Assembly (NCBI GenBank): GCA_002413345.1
Contig: DHWU01000081.1
Span: 18,480-27,165 of the forward strand
Direction of reading: 5' to 3'
Source of the DNA: Propionibacteriaceae bacterium UBA5174
GTDB taxonomy: Bacteria > Actinomycetota > Actinomycetes > Propionibacteriales > Propionibacteriaceae
Length of the DNA: 8,686 bases
Shown: piece after piece, positions 1 to 6,313 of the stretch
Position numbering within the stretch: position 1 is the first letter of the stretch
Layout of the letters: each line of letters opens with the position of its first letter
Position numbers and translations under genes: made by a program
Notes under the pieces: model-generated
The model's input: only the letters and a program-made list of their open reading frames with translations
The model's database searches: none
Told to the model about the DNA's origin: nothing

Positions 1-1628
1 CCAGTGGGGATAGGTCCGGTAGGAATCACGGCAGTAGCGTCTGGCTGTCCAGGCACCGCACCTGGCCACGCCTGAACCGGCCCATTGACCCCACCAGGAG
101 TTCCCGGAACAGGCGCGCCGGGATAAGCCTGCGTGCCAGGGAAGGTCGGTGCACCGGGATTACCATTCGCGCCCGGGTGAACTCCAGAAAAACCTGCACC
201 GCCACCTGCAACAGGTGGCAACGTGGAAGCTGGCAGCGACGGCAGGTGCGGCACCACATAGGGCGCCAGGAACTGTGCACTCACCGCAGCGAGGGCCCCG
301 TAAATCGCGAACAACAAGAACGTCGGAGCCGTAGCACCCATTGTTTGAGTTTGGGAACCAAACGAACCATAACTGTAATCAATCAAGACAGACGTCAACA
401 GCTGTCCTAACAGGCCCACTCCTAACCAGGTGGCCGGGACGCGCGCCCAGATGAGTTGGTCCTTCACAGGGTGGAACCAAGCGATGACAACGCCAGAGAC
501 CGCCACCAGGATGAGCACCAGCAGGATGGCGAACATCGCCCACCAAGGCAGATCGTTAGACCACAGCGAGACATGGCTACTCCCAAGGGAAATCTCACCG
601 CCCATGCCAACCGTCAACCCATAGAAGCCAACTTGGGCCCCAGCGAGCGGCCCATAGGCGATCCCGCTGGCACTGCCCTCGACGACCAGCTTGATCGCGA
701 GCACCACTAGCGAGACCAGCGAACCAGCAACTAGGAAACCGAAACCAACCAAGGCGTCCACGATCCACGCCCGGCGAAGCTGCTTGAGACCAACACCAGT
801 CAGCCCGAAGAAGACACCTAACCCGACCAGGACCAGCCCGCCGAAGAAGCCCGAAGCTGAGGCAGCGCTCAGCTTGACACTCAGCATGCTGCTTCCGGAA
901 GACAACGGGACGACAGCCGCCAGCACCGTGCTGACGATGGTGTACGTCAAGCCCACGATCGCCGCCCAGCCGAGTCGTTCCAGCAAACTCAGGCCCTTTG
1001 GTCCGAACCTTGCCGCAATAACCCACGCCGCGGCGACAATCAACGAGGTGACCAACAACGGCACGAGGAAAATGTGCATACTGCCAGAGACTGAGTCAAA
1101 GTTGGCGCCCAACTGCCCCAAGTTGGCCATCTCGACCAGTTGGATCATTAAGGCGACAAAACTCCCAAAATCAGAAGGCGACGAAATGCCAGCCGAGTTG
1201 ACCGAACCAGAGTTCGTCGAGCCAAGACTGGCGATCAGCAAGGCCACCAATGAGGAAACCAATCCCACCGCATAGCTGACCCCAACCACCATCAAGGCGA
1301 TCGGCCACGACTGAGCGAGCACCTGAATGAAATGTGGCTGCGGAGCCGGCGGCGGCGGGACCATTCCGAACTGCGGAGCGCCCGAGTAGGGAACGGCGCC
1401 GGTGTAGCCCGGATCCATCCCCGGCGGTGGCGGTGGCGGCGGCGCCGCCGAACCCATCGGTGGGGGTGGCGCGAACTGCGCACCCGGCTCAACCCAAGAC
1501 GGGTTCGCTCGAGCAATCATCACTAATTCCGGATTGAACTGCGCCAGGCTGGCCAGCACCTCCGGAGAAGTGCCCGGGTCGGCCGCCAACGTCCTGAGTT
1601 GGTCAACCGACATGCCGCTGAAATCCAT
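1..1628 (-). CDS. Multi-pass membrane protein with N-terminal leucine-rich-repeat-variant segment (partial, C-terminus off window)
   Basis: Reading the minus strand from ATG at 1628 gives 542 codons without a stop to the window edge, so the gene is 3'-truncated here. A good ribosome site (AGGGGG) lies 4 bases before the ATG. Residues 11-45 (LAADPGTSPEVLASLA, then NPELVMIARANPSW) resemble the leucine-rich-repeat-variant segment found at the N-terminus of many actinobacterial membrane proteins. Residues 52-98 are very proline-rich, including a run of seven Pro. About eight hydrophobic segments follow, near 105-136, 186-207, 220-241, 255-281, 290-316, 359-385, 396-418 and 430-460. From about 462 the chain is Pro/Gly-rich (PGAP, PGT and PGG turns) and probably exposed. 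No enzymatic motif is seen and the function is unknown. The gene lies downstream of glpR on the same strand but 227 bp away, so it probably has its own promoter. That the frame is coding is well supported; the family name is from memory. Confidence 0.85.
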   Translation of the reverse strand, partial: MDFSGMSVDQLRTLAADPGTSPEVLASLAQFNPELVMIARANPSWVEPGAQFAPPPPMGSAAPPPPPPPGMDPGYTGAVPYSGAPQFGMVPPPPAPQPHFIQVLAQSWPIALMVVGVSYAVGLVSSLVALLIASLGSTNSGSVNSAGISSPSDFGSFVALMIQLVEMANLGQLGANFDSVSGSMHIFLVPLLVTSLIVAAAWVIAARFGPKGLSLLERLGWAAIVGLTYTIVSTVLAAVVPLSSGSSMLSVKLSAASASGFFGGLVLVGLGVFFGLTGVGLKQLRRAWIVDALVGFGFLVAGSLVSLVVLAIKLVVEGSASGIAYGPLAGAQVGFYGLTVGMGGEISLGSSHVSLWSNDLPWWAMFAILLVLILVAVSGVVIAWFHPVKDQLIWARVPATWLGVGLLGQLLTSVLIDYSYGSFGSQTQTMGATAPTFLLFAIYGALAAVSAQFLAPYVVPHLPSLPASTLPPVAGGGAGFSGVHPGANGNPGAPTFPGTQAYPGAPVPGTPGGVNGPVQAWPGAVPGQPDATAVIPTGPIPT

Positions 1629-1700
1629 GGTGCCCCCTAGACATCCGAGTCTCCCGAGTCGGCCCGTTCACAACCTTTTCGGCTGGATGGCCGCCAACTC

Positions 1701-1721
1701 CGCGCCCAGTGTAGGGGCGCG
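1701..1721. promoter_or_regulatory. Inverted repeat enclosing a possible -10 box
   Basis: CGCGCCC at 1701-1707 and GGGCGCG at 1715-1721 are perfect 7-bp inverted repeats around AGTGTAG. Read on the minus strand the spacer contains TACACT (1713-1708), a fit to the actinobacterial TAnnnT -10 box. That would put a start about 70 nt upstream of the membrane-protein ATG at 1628. No convincing -35 is seen. The same hairpin could instead end the upstream glpR transcript, although no U-tract follows it. The rest of the 1629-1855 gap shows only weak short inverted repeats. Confidence 0.3.
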
Positions 1722-1855
1722 TCCGCGAAGATTCTATGCAGATTCCATTGCCGCCGCGACAACCAATGGTAACGATTGGCGAAAACGGTGTTCCCGCGGC
1801 AAAGAAGCTGCCAAGTCGAACGGGTCGGCTAACCCCCCAACAACAACACTGCGAG

Positions 1856-2593
1856 TCAGCCGACGCCTTTATCGCGTTCCGCGGAGGTCTGCTGATCATC
1901 CTCACTGGCGACTATCGGATCGGCAGTCACTGGGGCAGAGCCAGACGCCGGAACCGGCGCCGAAAGATCTATGGTGCGGACCGTCCGCGGTGCCAACGGA
2001 GCTGACATATAGGTGGGCCGCACAATTGGGATCTGTTCCCACAATGAGCCAACTTGACCGATCGGGTGACTCAACTCCACCGACTGCTGGTGTGAAGCGG
2101 ACTGCAGCTCAGTGAGCGACAATGCCACCGTTTCCTCATCAGGAACCCTGCGAATCTTCGCCGCGCGCCGGTCTAGATCAGCACGCATCGCCCGGACACT
2201 GAACCGAGCGACCACTACAAAGGCCAAGATCAACCCGAAAGGAATCAAGGCTCCCCACCAAGGGCCCACTCCGAAGGCGGCCAACCCAGCCACCACTACC
2301 TGGACGAACAGCAGGAAGATCAGCACCCTTCGCCGCCGCTGCGCAGCCTGCGCTTCAAGCATCCGCAGCTCGCGAAGCGCTGATCGACGGGTCAAAGGAG
2401 TCGACACCTCAGCGGCACCGGCGTCTGATTCGGCCAAGGAAGTACCGCTGCGAACAATCGTCACCGCGGTGCCGCTGGGCAGAATTTCGCCCTCGTCATC
2501 GAACTCGTCTTGCCGATGCCGCAAGAAATAGGGAACCAGGTAGACCAGCCACGCCGCAGCGATGGCGCCAAAGATCAGCCCGGTGAAACCCAT
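1856..2593 (-). CDS. glpR: GlpR-like membrane receptor of the gephyrin-like protein Glp
   Basis: A 245-residue protein with an N-terminal membrane helix (residues 3-24), an acidic-then-basic cytoplasmic stretch (27-89), two more helices (90-109 and 112-132) and a long soluble tail. The tail holds a segment at 189-213 (PTYMSAPLAPRTVRTIDL) that, from memory, matches the conserved C-terminal block of actinobacterial GlpR proteins. In Corynebacterium GlpR is the membrane receptor for the FtsZ-binding protein Glp and links the divisome to polar growth. The neighbourhood (glp, GNAT, glpR on one strand) supports this. I chose ATG 2593 because family members begin directly at the first helix. A TTG at 2632 would add 13 residues (MGLIACLGFSVVG). 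No Shine-Dalgarno precedes 2593; a TAnnnT box 7 bases upstream suggests a leaderless transcript. Function is inferred from family and context. Confidence 0.82.
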   Translation of the reverse strand: MGFTGLIFGAIAAAWLVYLVPYFLRHRQDEFDDEGEILPSGTAVTIVRSGTSLAESDAGAAEVSTPLTRRSALRELRMLEAQAAQRRRRVLIFLLFVQVVVAGLAAFGVGPWWGALIPFGLILAFVVVARFSVRAMRADLDRRAAKIRRVPDEETVALSLTELQSASHQQSVELSHPIGQVGSLWEQIPIVRPTYMSAPLAPRTVRTIDLSAPVPASGSAPVTADPIVASEDDQQTSAERDKGVG

Positions 2594-2600
2594 GCCCACA

Positions 2601-2606
2601 ACGCTA
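2601..2606 (-). promoter_or_regulatory. Candidate -10 box for a leaderless glpR transcript
   Basis: On the minus strand TAGCGT sits exactly 7 bases before the ATG at 2593 and no Shine-Dalgarno is present. This is the geometry expected if transcription begins at the A of the ATG. It lies in the 73-bp gap between the acetyltransferase stop and glpR, so glpR could be expressed apart from glp. No -35 was recognised. Confidence 0.35.
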
Positions 2607-2666
2607 AATCCCAAGCAGGCGATCAGGCCCAACCCCGGGCGGAGTGTCGAGGATTAAGGGCCCCAC

Positions 2667-3278
2667 TTAGCCGCGGGTGCGCAGATATCTCTCCAAGACG
2701 GGCTCCGTCCGCGCTTCCGCGTCGAGTACAAACACATCATGATCGCGCCACTGCCCAGCGACATGCATGTACCGGTCCCGACGCCCCTCAAGCCGAAATC
2801 CGAGTTTGCGTACGACCGCAAGACTGTTGGTGTTGTCCGGGCGGATCGCAATCTCGACCCGATGCAGCCCAATCGCGAAACAGTGATCGACCGCCAATGC
2901 CACGGCGGTCGGGATGATTCCCCGCCCGGCCCATTTCGGATCGATCCAATACCCAACCTGAGCCCAACCGGCCGAACCGCGAGCAATCCCAGCCACAGTC
3001 ACCTGTCCCACAAAGCGCGAGGCCTGCCCCGGTGGGACGTAGTAGACCGCCCACGGCAGAATCTGCCCGTTACGCGCTCGGCGATTCAGATCCGACACCA
3101 CTTGCGCGAAGGTCAGAGGTGGGTCCACCGAGTTGGGCGGACGCGTGGAATCCCACTGGCTAAACCAGGACGGTGAGCTCCGCCGGATTCGTTCCCAGTC
3201 GAGGGCGTCGCGTCGACGCAGCGGCCGCAGAGTGACCGGTGGAGCTTCCAGGCGAACTGGCCAGTTTGGATTGAGCAT
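2667..3278 (-). CDS. RimJ-like GNAT family N-acetyltransferase
   Basis: A 203-residue single-domain GNAT protein of the Acetyltransf_3 / RimJ-RimL type, which transfers acetyl from acetyl-CoA to an amine, often a protein N-terminus. The N-terminal strand is PPVTLRPLRRRDALDW (13-28). The acetyl-CoA-binding motif is VGYWIDPKWAGRGIIPTAV (108-126), and the typical C-terminal block HRVEIAIRPDNTNSLAVVRK (139-158) is followed by LGFRLEG. ATG 3278 is preferred: it begins 8 bases after the glp stop, with AAGAGG directly before it, which is closer than usual and suggests coupling to glp translation. A TTG at 3305 would add 9 residues and overlap glp by 19 bases. An acetyltransferase between glp and glpR is, from memory, the usual actinobacterial order. 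Its substrate is unknown, so no gene symbol is given. The fold assignment is strong; the exact start is uncertain. Confidence 0.88.
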   Translation of the reverse strand: MLNPNWPVRLEAPPVTLRPLRRRDALDWERIRRSSPSWFSQWDSTRPPNSVDPPLTFAQVVSDLNRRARNGQILPWAVYYVPPGQASRFVGQVTVAGIARGSAGWAQVGYWIDPKWAGRGIIPTAVALAVDHCFAIGLHRVEIAIRPDNTNSLAVVRKLGFRLEGRRDRYMHVAGQWRDHDVFVLDAEARTEPVLERYLRTRG

Positions 3279-3286
3279 CCTCTTGG

Positions 3287-4594
3287 TCAGCCGAGCACCC
3301 AGCAAACGACGCCCGCGCCAGCTGGCAGAACACCCATTCCCGCGGGTACGAAGACCACAGTGTTGGCATCTGATAGCTCAGCCGCGCCCTGAGCCCCAGC
3401 GAACGGCAGCGGCCTAACCCCAGCCGAAGTTGAATGGGCCAGCACCAACCGGGTGCGAATCGGGTCACTTTCCAGCGGACTTGTGAGGTGTCCGTCAATT
3501 AGTTCTGGATCGATGACCTCTTGGCCACCCAGACGCTCCACCAGCGGACTGCCGAACAACTCGTAGGCAAGGTACGCCGGCGCCGGGTTCACTGGCAGCA
3601 CCAGCAGTGGCACCCGGTCGGGTCCGACCAAGCCGAACACCATTGGAATCGTGAAACCGTCAACATCGGCAACATCAAGATCACCGAGCTTGGCGAGCCC
3701 TCTAAGCAACTCCGGCGTAATGTCGGCCAACAGCACCAACAGGTCCGAACGCACCAGTTGCTCACTCAAAGTATTGGCCACGGATCTTGGCTCGGGGTCG
3801 ACAATCCCCGAAGTGAAGACCTGCGCACCGTCCTCACGCAGACTCGCGACCAGCACAGCCGTGGTCGAGTCGTAACGCTGATTTAGTCGAGTGAGTGGCA
3901 ATCCCGGCTCAACCAGGCCAATGGCAGCGGTCACCACCGCGATTCGTGGTCGCGGCCGAGCCAATACTTTGTCGTAACCCACTTCTGCGATCAGCCCCAA
4001 GGCGCGCGGCGTCAACAACGCGCCGTGTCCAAGTAACCGATCACCATCAGACACCCGAGAGCCAGCCAGCCACAGGTTCTGTTGGAAGTGTGCCTCACTC
4101 TTGAACTGAACCTCGTCGCCTGCCACCAACCCATAGGACACTGGCACCACGGCGTCGGCACCCTCGGGCACGGGTGCGCCAGCGGCCACCCGGATCGCAG
4201 TCCCTGGAGTAAGTGGCGTACCACGGACATCAGTGGCTTTCACCTCGCCGACGATCGGCAGGATCACTGGACGAACATCGCTAGCTCCGACCAGGTTCGA
4301 GGCTCGGACTGCCCAACCGTCCACAGTCGCTGAGGTGTAGATCGGCAGATCTAGGTCTGAAGTGAGCGTCTCGCAAAGGGTCAAGCCGCCAGCATCCATC
4401 AAGCCGATCCCGAAGGGACGCATTTCACCAATCAGCGACAGCAGGTAGTCGCGGTGTTCGTCGATACCGCGCAGGCCATTCGAATCGGCACCGGGAGCGC
4501 CAGCGAGCGGCCGAATCTTTGGCTCAGGCGTCGGTTTTGGAGCCACAGAGACTGCGGGCTGCGGCTCCGGTTTTGCGCGCGAGAACAGAGGCAT
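3287..4594 (-). CDS. glp: Gephyrin-like molybdotransferase homologue Glp (MoeA fold, degenerate active site)
   Basis: 435 residues with MoeA/gephyrin architecture. A Pro/Lys-rich extension (1-40) is followed by the first helix (GIDEHRDYLLSLIGEMRPF, 43-61), TSATVDGWAVRASN (87-100, the DGYA-type site with D92 kept) and the beta-rich domain II (GTPLTPGTAIRVAAGAPVPEGADAVVPV, 125-152). The molybdopterin-binding domain begins at RPRIAVVT (215-222), and the C-terminal beta domain ends in LPAGAGVVCWVLG. The family's STGDEL motif is replaced by VTAAIGL (221-227), TGGVSxGxxD by LLADITPEL (288-296), and PGNP by PVNP (334-337). Molybdenum insertion is therefore doubtful, while a Glp role at FtsZ with GlpR fits the neighbours. 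ATG 4594 is chosen. A TTG at 4612 would overlap the divergent cyclo-ligase ATG. No Shine-Dalgarno is clear; a TATGGT box 6 bases upstream suggests a leaderless message. Homology is strong; the division role is inferred. Confidence 0.88.
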   Translation of the reverse strand: MPLFSRAKPEPQPAVSVAPKPTPEPKIRPLAGAPGADSNGLRGIDEHRDYLLSLIGEMRPFGIGLMDAGGLTLCETLTSDLDLPIYTSATVDGWAVRASNLVGASDVRPVILPIVGEVKATDVRGTPLTPGTAIRVAAGAPVPEGADAVVPVSYGLVAGDEVQFKSEAHFQQNLWLAGSRVSDGDRLLGHGALLTPRALGLIAEVGYDKVLARPRPRIAVVTAAIGLVEPGLPLTRLNQRYDSTTAVLVASLREDGAQVFTSGIVDPEPRSVANTLSEQLVRSDLLVLLADITPELLRGLAKLGDLDVADVDGFTIPMVFGLVGPDRVPLLVLPVNPAPAYLAYELFGSPLVERLGGQEVIDPELIDGHLTSPLESDPIRTRLVLAHSTSAGVRPLPFAGAQGAAELSDANTVVFVPAGMGVLPAGAGVVCWVLG

Positions 4595-4599
4595 GCCCT

Positions 4600-4606
4600 T
4601 ACCATA
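4600..4606. promoter_or_regulatory. Shared symmetric -10 element of a bidirectional promoter
   Basis: The divergent ATGs at 4594 (glp, minus) and 4612 (cyclo-ligase, plus) are only 17 bp apart. The heptamer TACCATA at their centre reads TACCAT on the plus strand and TATGGT on the minus strand; both fit TAnnnT. Each box is followed by exactly 6 bases and then the ATG, as expected for leaderless mRNAs in both directions. No strong -35 was found on either side. The positions are read directly; promoter activity is inferred. Confidence 0.5.
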
Positions 4607-4611
4607 AGACA

Positions 4612-5238
4612 ATGCAACCCGGCGCCGAAGCAGGCCAGCCGAAGATCCACTCCCCCGGCGAGGAAAAGCGGCTGCTGCGAATCAAGCTTCAAGCGGACCG
4701 CCGCTCCCGCGACGAGGTAGCTGCAGCCCGCACCGCCCGCACCGCCCGCACTTTGGCCGCCTGTGCTGGCGCTGAAGTGGTGGCTTGCTACGCGTCCCGT
4801 GCGGATGAACCTGATACCTCAGAACTAGTTGATGCGCTTTGGCAGTCCGGGGTTCAGGTGCTACTTCCGGTGATCACCTCTGGCGCCGACTGGGCTTGGC
4901 ATGCCGGGCCCGGGACGCTGATTCACGGGCGTGCGAACATCTACCAGCCGCCCGGACCAGGACTCGGCCAGGCCGCTCTCGGCGTCGCCGACTGGATTTG
5001 GCTGCCGGGTTTGGCTGGCACTCCCGACGGGCACCGCCTAGGAACCGGCGGCGGTTGGTACGACCGCGCACTTCGTCACGCCAGACCAGACGCCAGGCGG
5101 GGGCTGATTTTGTTCGACGACGAGGTGCTCAATGCCGTGCCCACCGAGCCTTGGGACCAGCCTGTAGACCTCTTGGTTACCGAACGACGGCGCATCGACT
5201 GCCCGCGCGGAATACCCACCCCGGTTTCAGAGTTGTAA
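4612..5238 (+). CDS. 5-formyltetrahydrofolate cyclo-ligase (MTHFS)
   Basis: 208 residues, a normal length for this family. The enzyme (EC 6.3.3.2) uses ATP to turn 5-formyl-THF into 5,10-methenyl-THF in the cytoplasm, returning the storage folate to the one-carbon pool. The diagnostic ATP/folate motif GHRLGTGGGWYDR (140-152) matches the family's GxRLGxGxGYYDR, with W for the first Y. The N-terminal basic helix (EEKRLLRIKLQADRRSRDE, 17-35) and VQVLLPVI (81-88) also fit. Residues 39-47 are a triple Ala-Arg-Thr repeat. ATG 4612 is chosen because the family's first helix begins soon after it and because a TACCAT box 6 bases upstream fits a leaderless start. A longer frame upstream would run inside glp. 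The gene begins the plus-strand series with fmdB-type, SAF and mscL genes. Confidence 0.93.
   Translation: MQPGAEAGQPKIHSPGEEKRLLRIKLQADRRSRDEVAAARTARTARTLAACAGAEVVACYASRADEPDTSELVDALWQSGVQVLLPVITSGADWAWHAGPGTLIHGRANIYQPPGPGLGQAALGVADWIWLPGLAGTPDGHRLGTGGGWYDRALRHARPDARRGLILFDDEVLNAVPTEPWDQPVDLLVTERRRIDCPRGIPTPVSEL
4726..4752 (+). repeat. Three tandem 9-bp repeats inside the cyclo-ligase gene
   Basis: GCCCGCACC occurs three times head to tail, the last copy ending in T, and encodes Ala-Arg-Thr three times (residues 39-47). The unit is a multiple of three, so gain or loss of a copy keeps the frame and only changes the helix length. Confidence 0.85.
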
Positions 5239-5286
5239 TGTCGGTTCGTTACGATACGCAGCGAGCTCAGTCCTAGGGAGTAAGGC

Positions 5287-5577
5287 ATGCCCACCTACCA
5301 ATACCGTTGCACCGAGTGCGGTCGCGACCTCGAGGTAGTCCAGAAGTTCACTGACGAGGCGCTGACCGAGTGCCCAGAGTGCGCGGGCAGACTTCGCAAG
5401 ATATTCAACGCAGTGGGTGTGGTCTTCAAAGGCTCGGGGTTCTATGCCACCGACAACCGCACCAAAGGCAAGTCCGGCGCTGCAGTTCCGGCAAAGACTG
5501 AACCGGCAACGGCTTCTTCAACGACGGCAAAGAAATCGGATTCGGCCCCATCCACAGGCTCAACTTCGGCTGCCTGA
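5287..5577 (+). CDS. FmdB family zinc-ribbon protein
   Basis: A 96-residue protein with the FmdB / CxxC-CxxC regulatory zinc-ribbon domain at its N-terminus. It starts MPTYQYRCTECG and has two CxxC pairs, C8/C11 and C29/C32, that should bind one zinc. LRKIFNAVGVVFKGSGFYATD (37-56) is the typical end of the domain. Residues 60-96 are a low-complexity Lys/Ala/Thr/Ser tail, probably disordered. FmdB was first noted as a putative regulator near formamidase genes, but the role of most members is not known. The start is secure: GGGAG and AAGG lie just before the ATG. The gene sits 48 bp after the cyclo-ligase and 49 bp before the SAF gene on the same strand. A TACGAT box at 5250-5255 could give it a separate promoter, but this is weak. 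Confidence 0.92.
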   Translation: MPTYQYRCTECGRDLEVVQKFTDEALTECPECAGRLRKIFNAVGVVFKGSGFYATDNRTKGKSGAAVPAKTEPATASSTTAKKSDSAPSTGSTSAA

Positions 5578-5626
5578 GGCTGTGCATAACTGACCGAAGG
5601 GGCTGGCGTCCACCAATAGTGAGGAC

Positions 5627-6241
5627 GTGCAGCCAACTCAACTTCTCAATTCCCTGCTTCGCGCCTTTCGCTGGCATCGGCGGTGGTTCGCCGCGATCCT
5701 GGCAACCGTTGCGGCCTTCGCGGCGGTCAGCGCGCTCACCCAACAGACGTCAAACTCGGTCGCAGTGGTCGTGGCCACAAAGGAAATTCCCGCTGGCACC
5801 ATCATCAACGCCGCAGACTTGACCGTGGTGCGATTACCCTCAGCCGCCGTTGCCGAAGGCGCATTCGAATCCGTTGAGCAGCTCATAGGCCAAGAAGTGA
5901 TTGTCAACATCCCGGCCCGCGCAGTACTGACTCGGTTCAGCCTGCTCGCCGATGGCATCGGCGTCGGTGCCGGGAGGCTCGCACTGCCCATCCGGTTCAG
6001 CGACTCGGCCACTTTGACCGCCCTCACCGTCGGCAGCACGATCGACGTTCTGGGCCAGACCGGCAGCAGCTACGCCGTTATCGCCAGCGACCTGCGAGTG
6101 ATCGCGATACCAAATGTTGGGCAGTCCGGGGCGTTCTCTTCTGACCCCGGTGAACTAGTGATGGTGGACGTGGACCCGGCCCAAGCTGGCGCGATCACGT
6201 CCGCGGCGTCAGCGGGCTCACTAAGCTACGCCCTGCACTAA
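5627..6241 (+). CDS. SAF-domain protein, membrane-anchored (CpaB/RcpC-like)
   Basis: 204 residues. A basic N-terminus (RAFRWHRRW, 12-20) is followed by one membrane helix (21-38), and the rest should lie outside the cytoplasm. Residues 45-108 are a SAF beta-clip domain: VAVVVATKEIPAGTIINAAD (45-64), a hallmark of the CpaB/RcpC and antifreeze-like SAF families, then LIGQEVIVNIPARAVLTRFSLL. The second half (118-204) is beta-rich, like the domain following SAF in CpaB. CpaB proteins assist Flp/Tad pilus assembly, but no pilus genes are present here and this short form often lies alone beside fmdB and mscL genes in actinobacteria (from memory), so the function is open. The start is GTG 5627, with GAGGA only one base upstream. 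AATAGT at 5615-5620, 6 bases before the GTG, would fit a leaderless start. Its stop is in frame with mscL. Confidence 0.85.
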   Translation: MQPTQLLNSLLRAFRWHRRWFAAILATVAAFAAVSALTQQTSNSVAVVVATKEIPAGTIINAADLTVVRLPSAAVAEGAFESVEQLIGQEVIVNIPARAVLTRFSLLADGIGVGAGRLALPIRFSDSATLTALTVGSTIDVLGQTGSSYAVIASDLRVIAIPNVGQSGAFSSDPGELVMVDVDPAQAGAITSAASAGSLSYALH

Positions 6242-6313
6242 CCAGAAGGGCCAGGGCCAGAAGGACCAGGTCCGGAACAACAGGGGCCAGAACAACCGAA
6301 CCAGGAGCAAACC
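6239..6313 (+). other. Single TAA followed by an open in-frame linker joining the SAF and MscL frames
   Basis: The SAF stop (TAA, 6239-6241), the next 24 codons and the mscL ATG (6314) are all in the same frame. The 24 codons have no stop and no ATG, GTG or TTG. They read as a Pro/Glu/Gly/Gln-rich string beginning PEGPGPEGPGPEQQ and ending NQEQT. At DNA level the stretch has imperfect repeats of CCAGAAGGRCCAGG. The mscL ribosome site (CAGGAG, 6 bases before the ATG) lies inside it. It may be the old C-terminus of the SAF protein, a readthrough linker, or chance. Confidence 0.6.

Noticed and set aside
691..1275. Long plus-strand open frame (194 residues)
   Set aside because: It is antisense to the membrane-protein gene, is Thr/Pro/Lys-rich with no domain, and has no ribosome site. 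The minus strand is open over the whole region with clear membrane helices.
1763..1779. Hairpin CCAAT/ATTGG as the glpR terminator
   Set aside because: It has a stem of only 5 bp, A+T-containing, with no following U-tract on the minus strand.
1534..2531. Plus-strand open frames across the 1629-1855 gap and glpR
   Set aside because: They show biased Arg/Ser/Pro composition typical of antisense frames in G+C-rich DNA. glpR on the other strand has helices and a recognisable C-terminal block.
4519..4611. Upstream extension of the cyclo-ligase to 4519
   Set aside because: The 31 extra residues lie inside glp on the opposite strand and do not resemble the family N-terminus, whereas ATG 4612 has a well-placed -10.
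6242..6313. mscL starting further upstream within the linker
   Set aside because: There is no ATG, GTG or TTG codon in frame between the TAA and 6314, and CAGGAG is well placed for the 6314 ATG.
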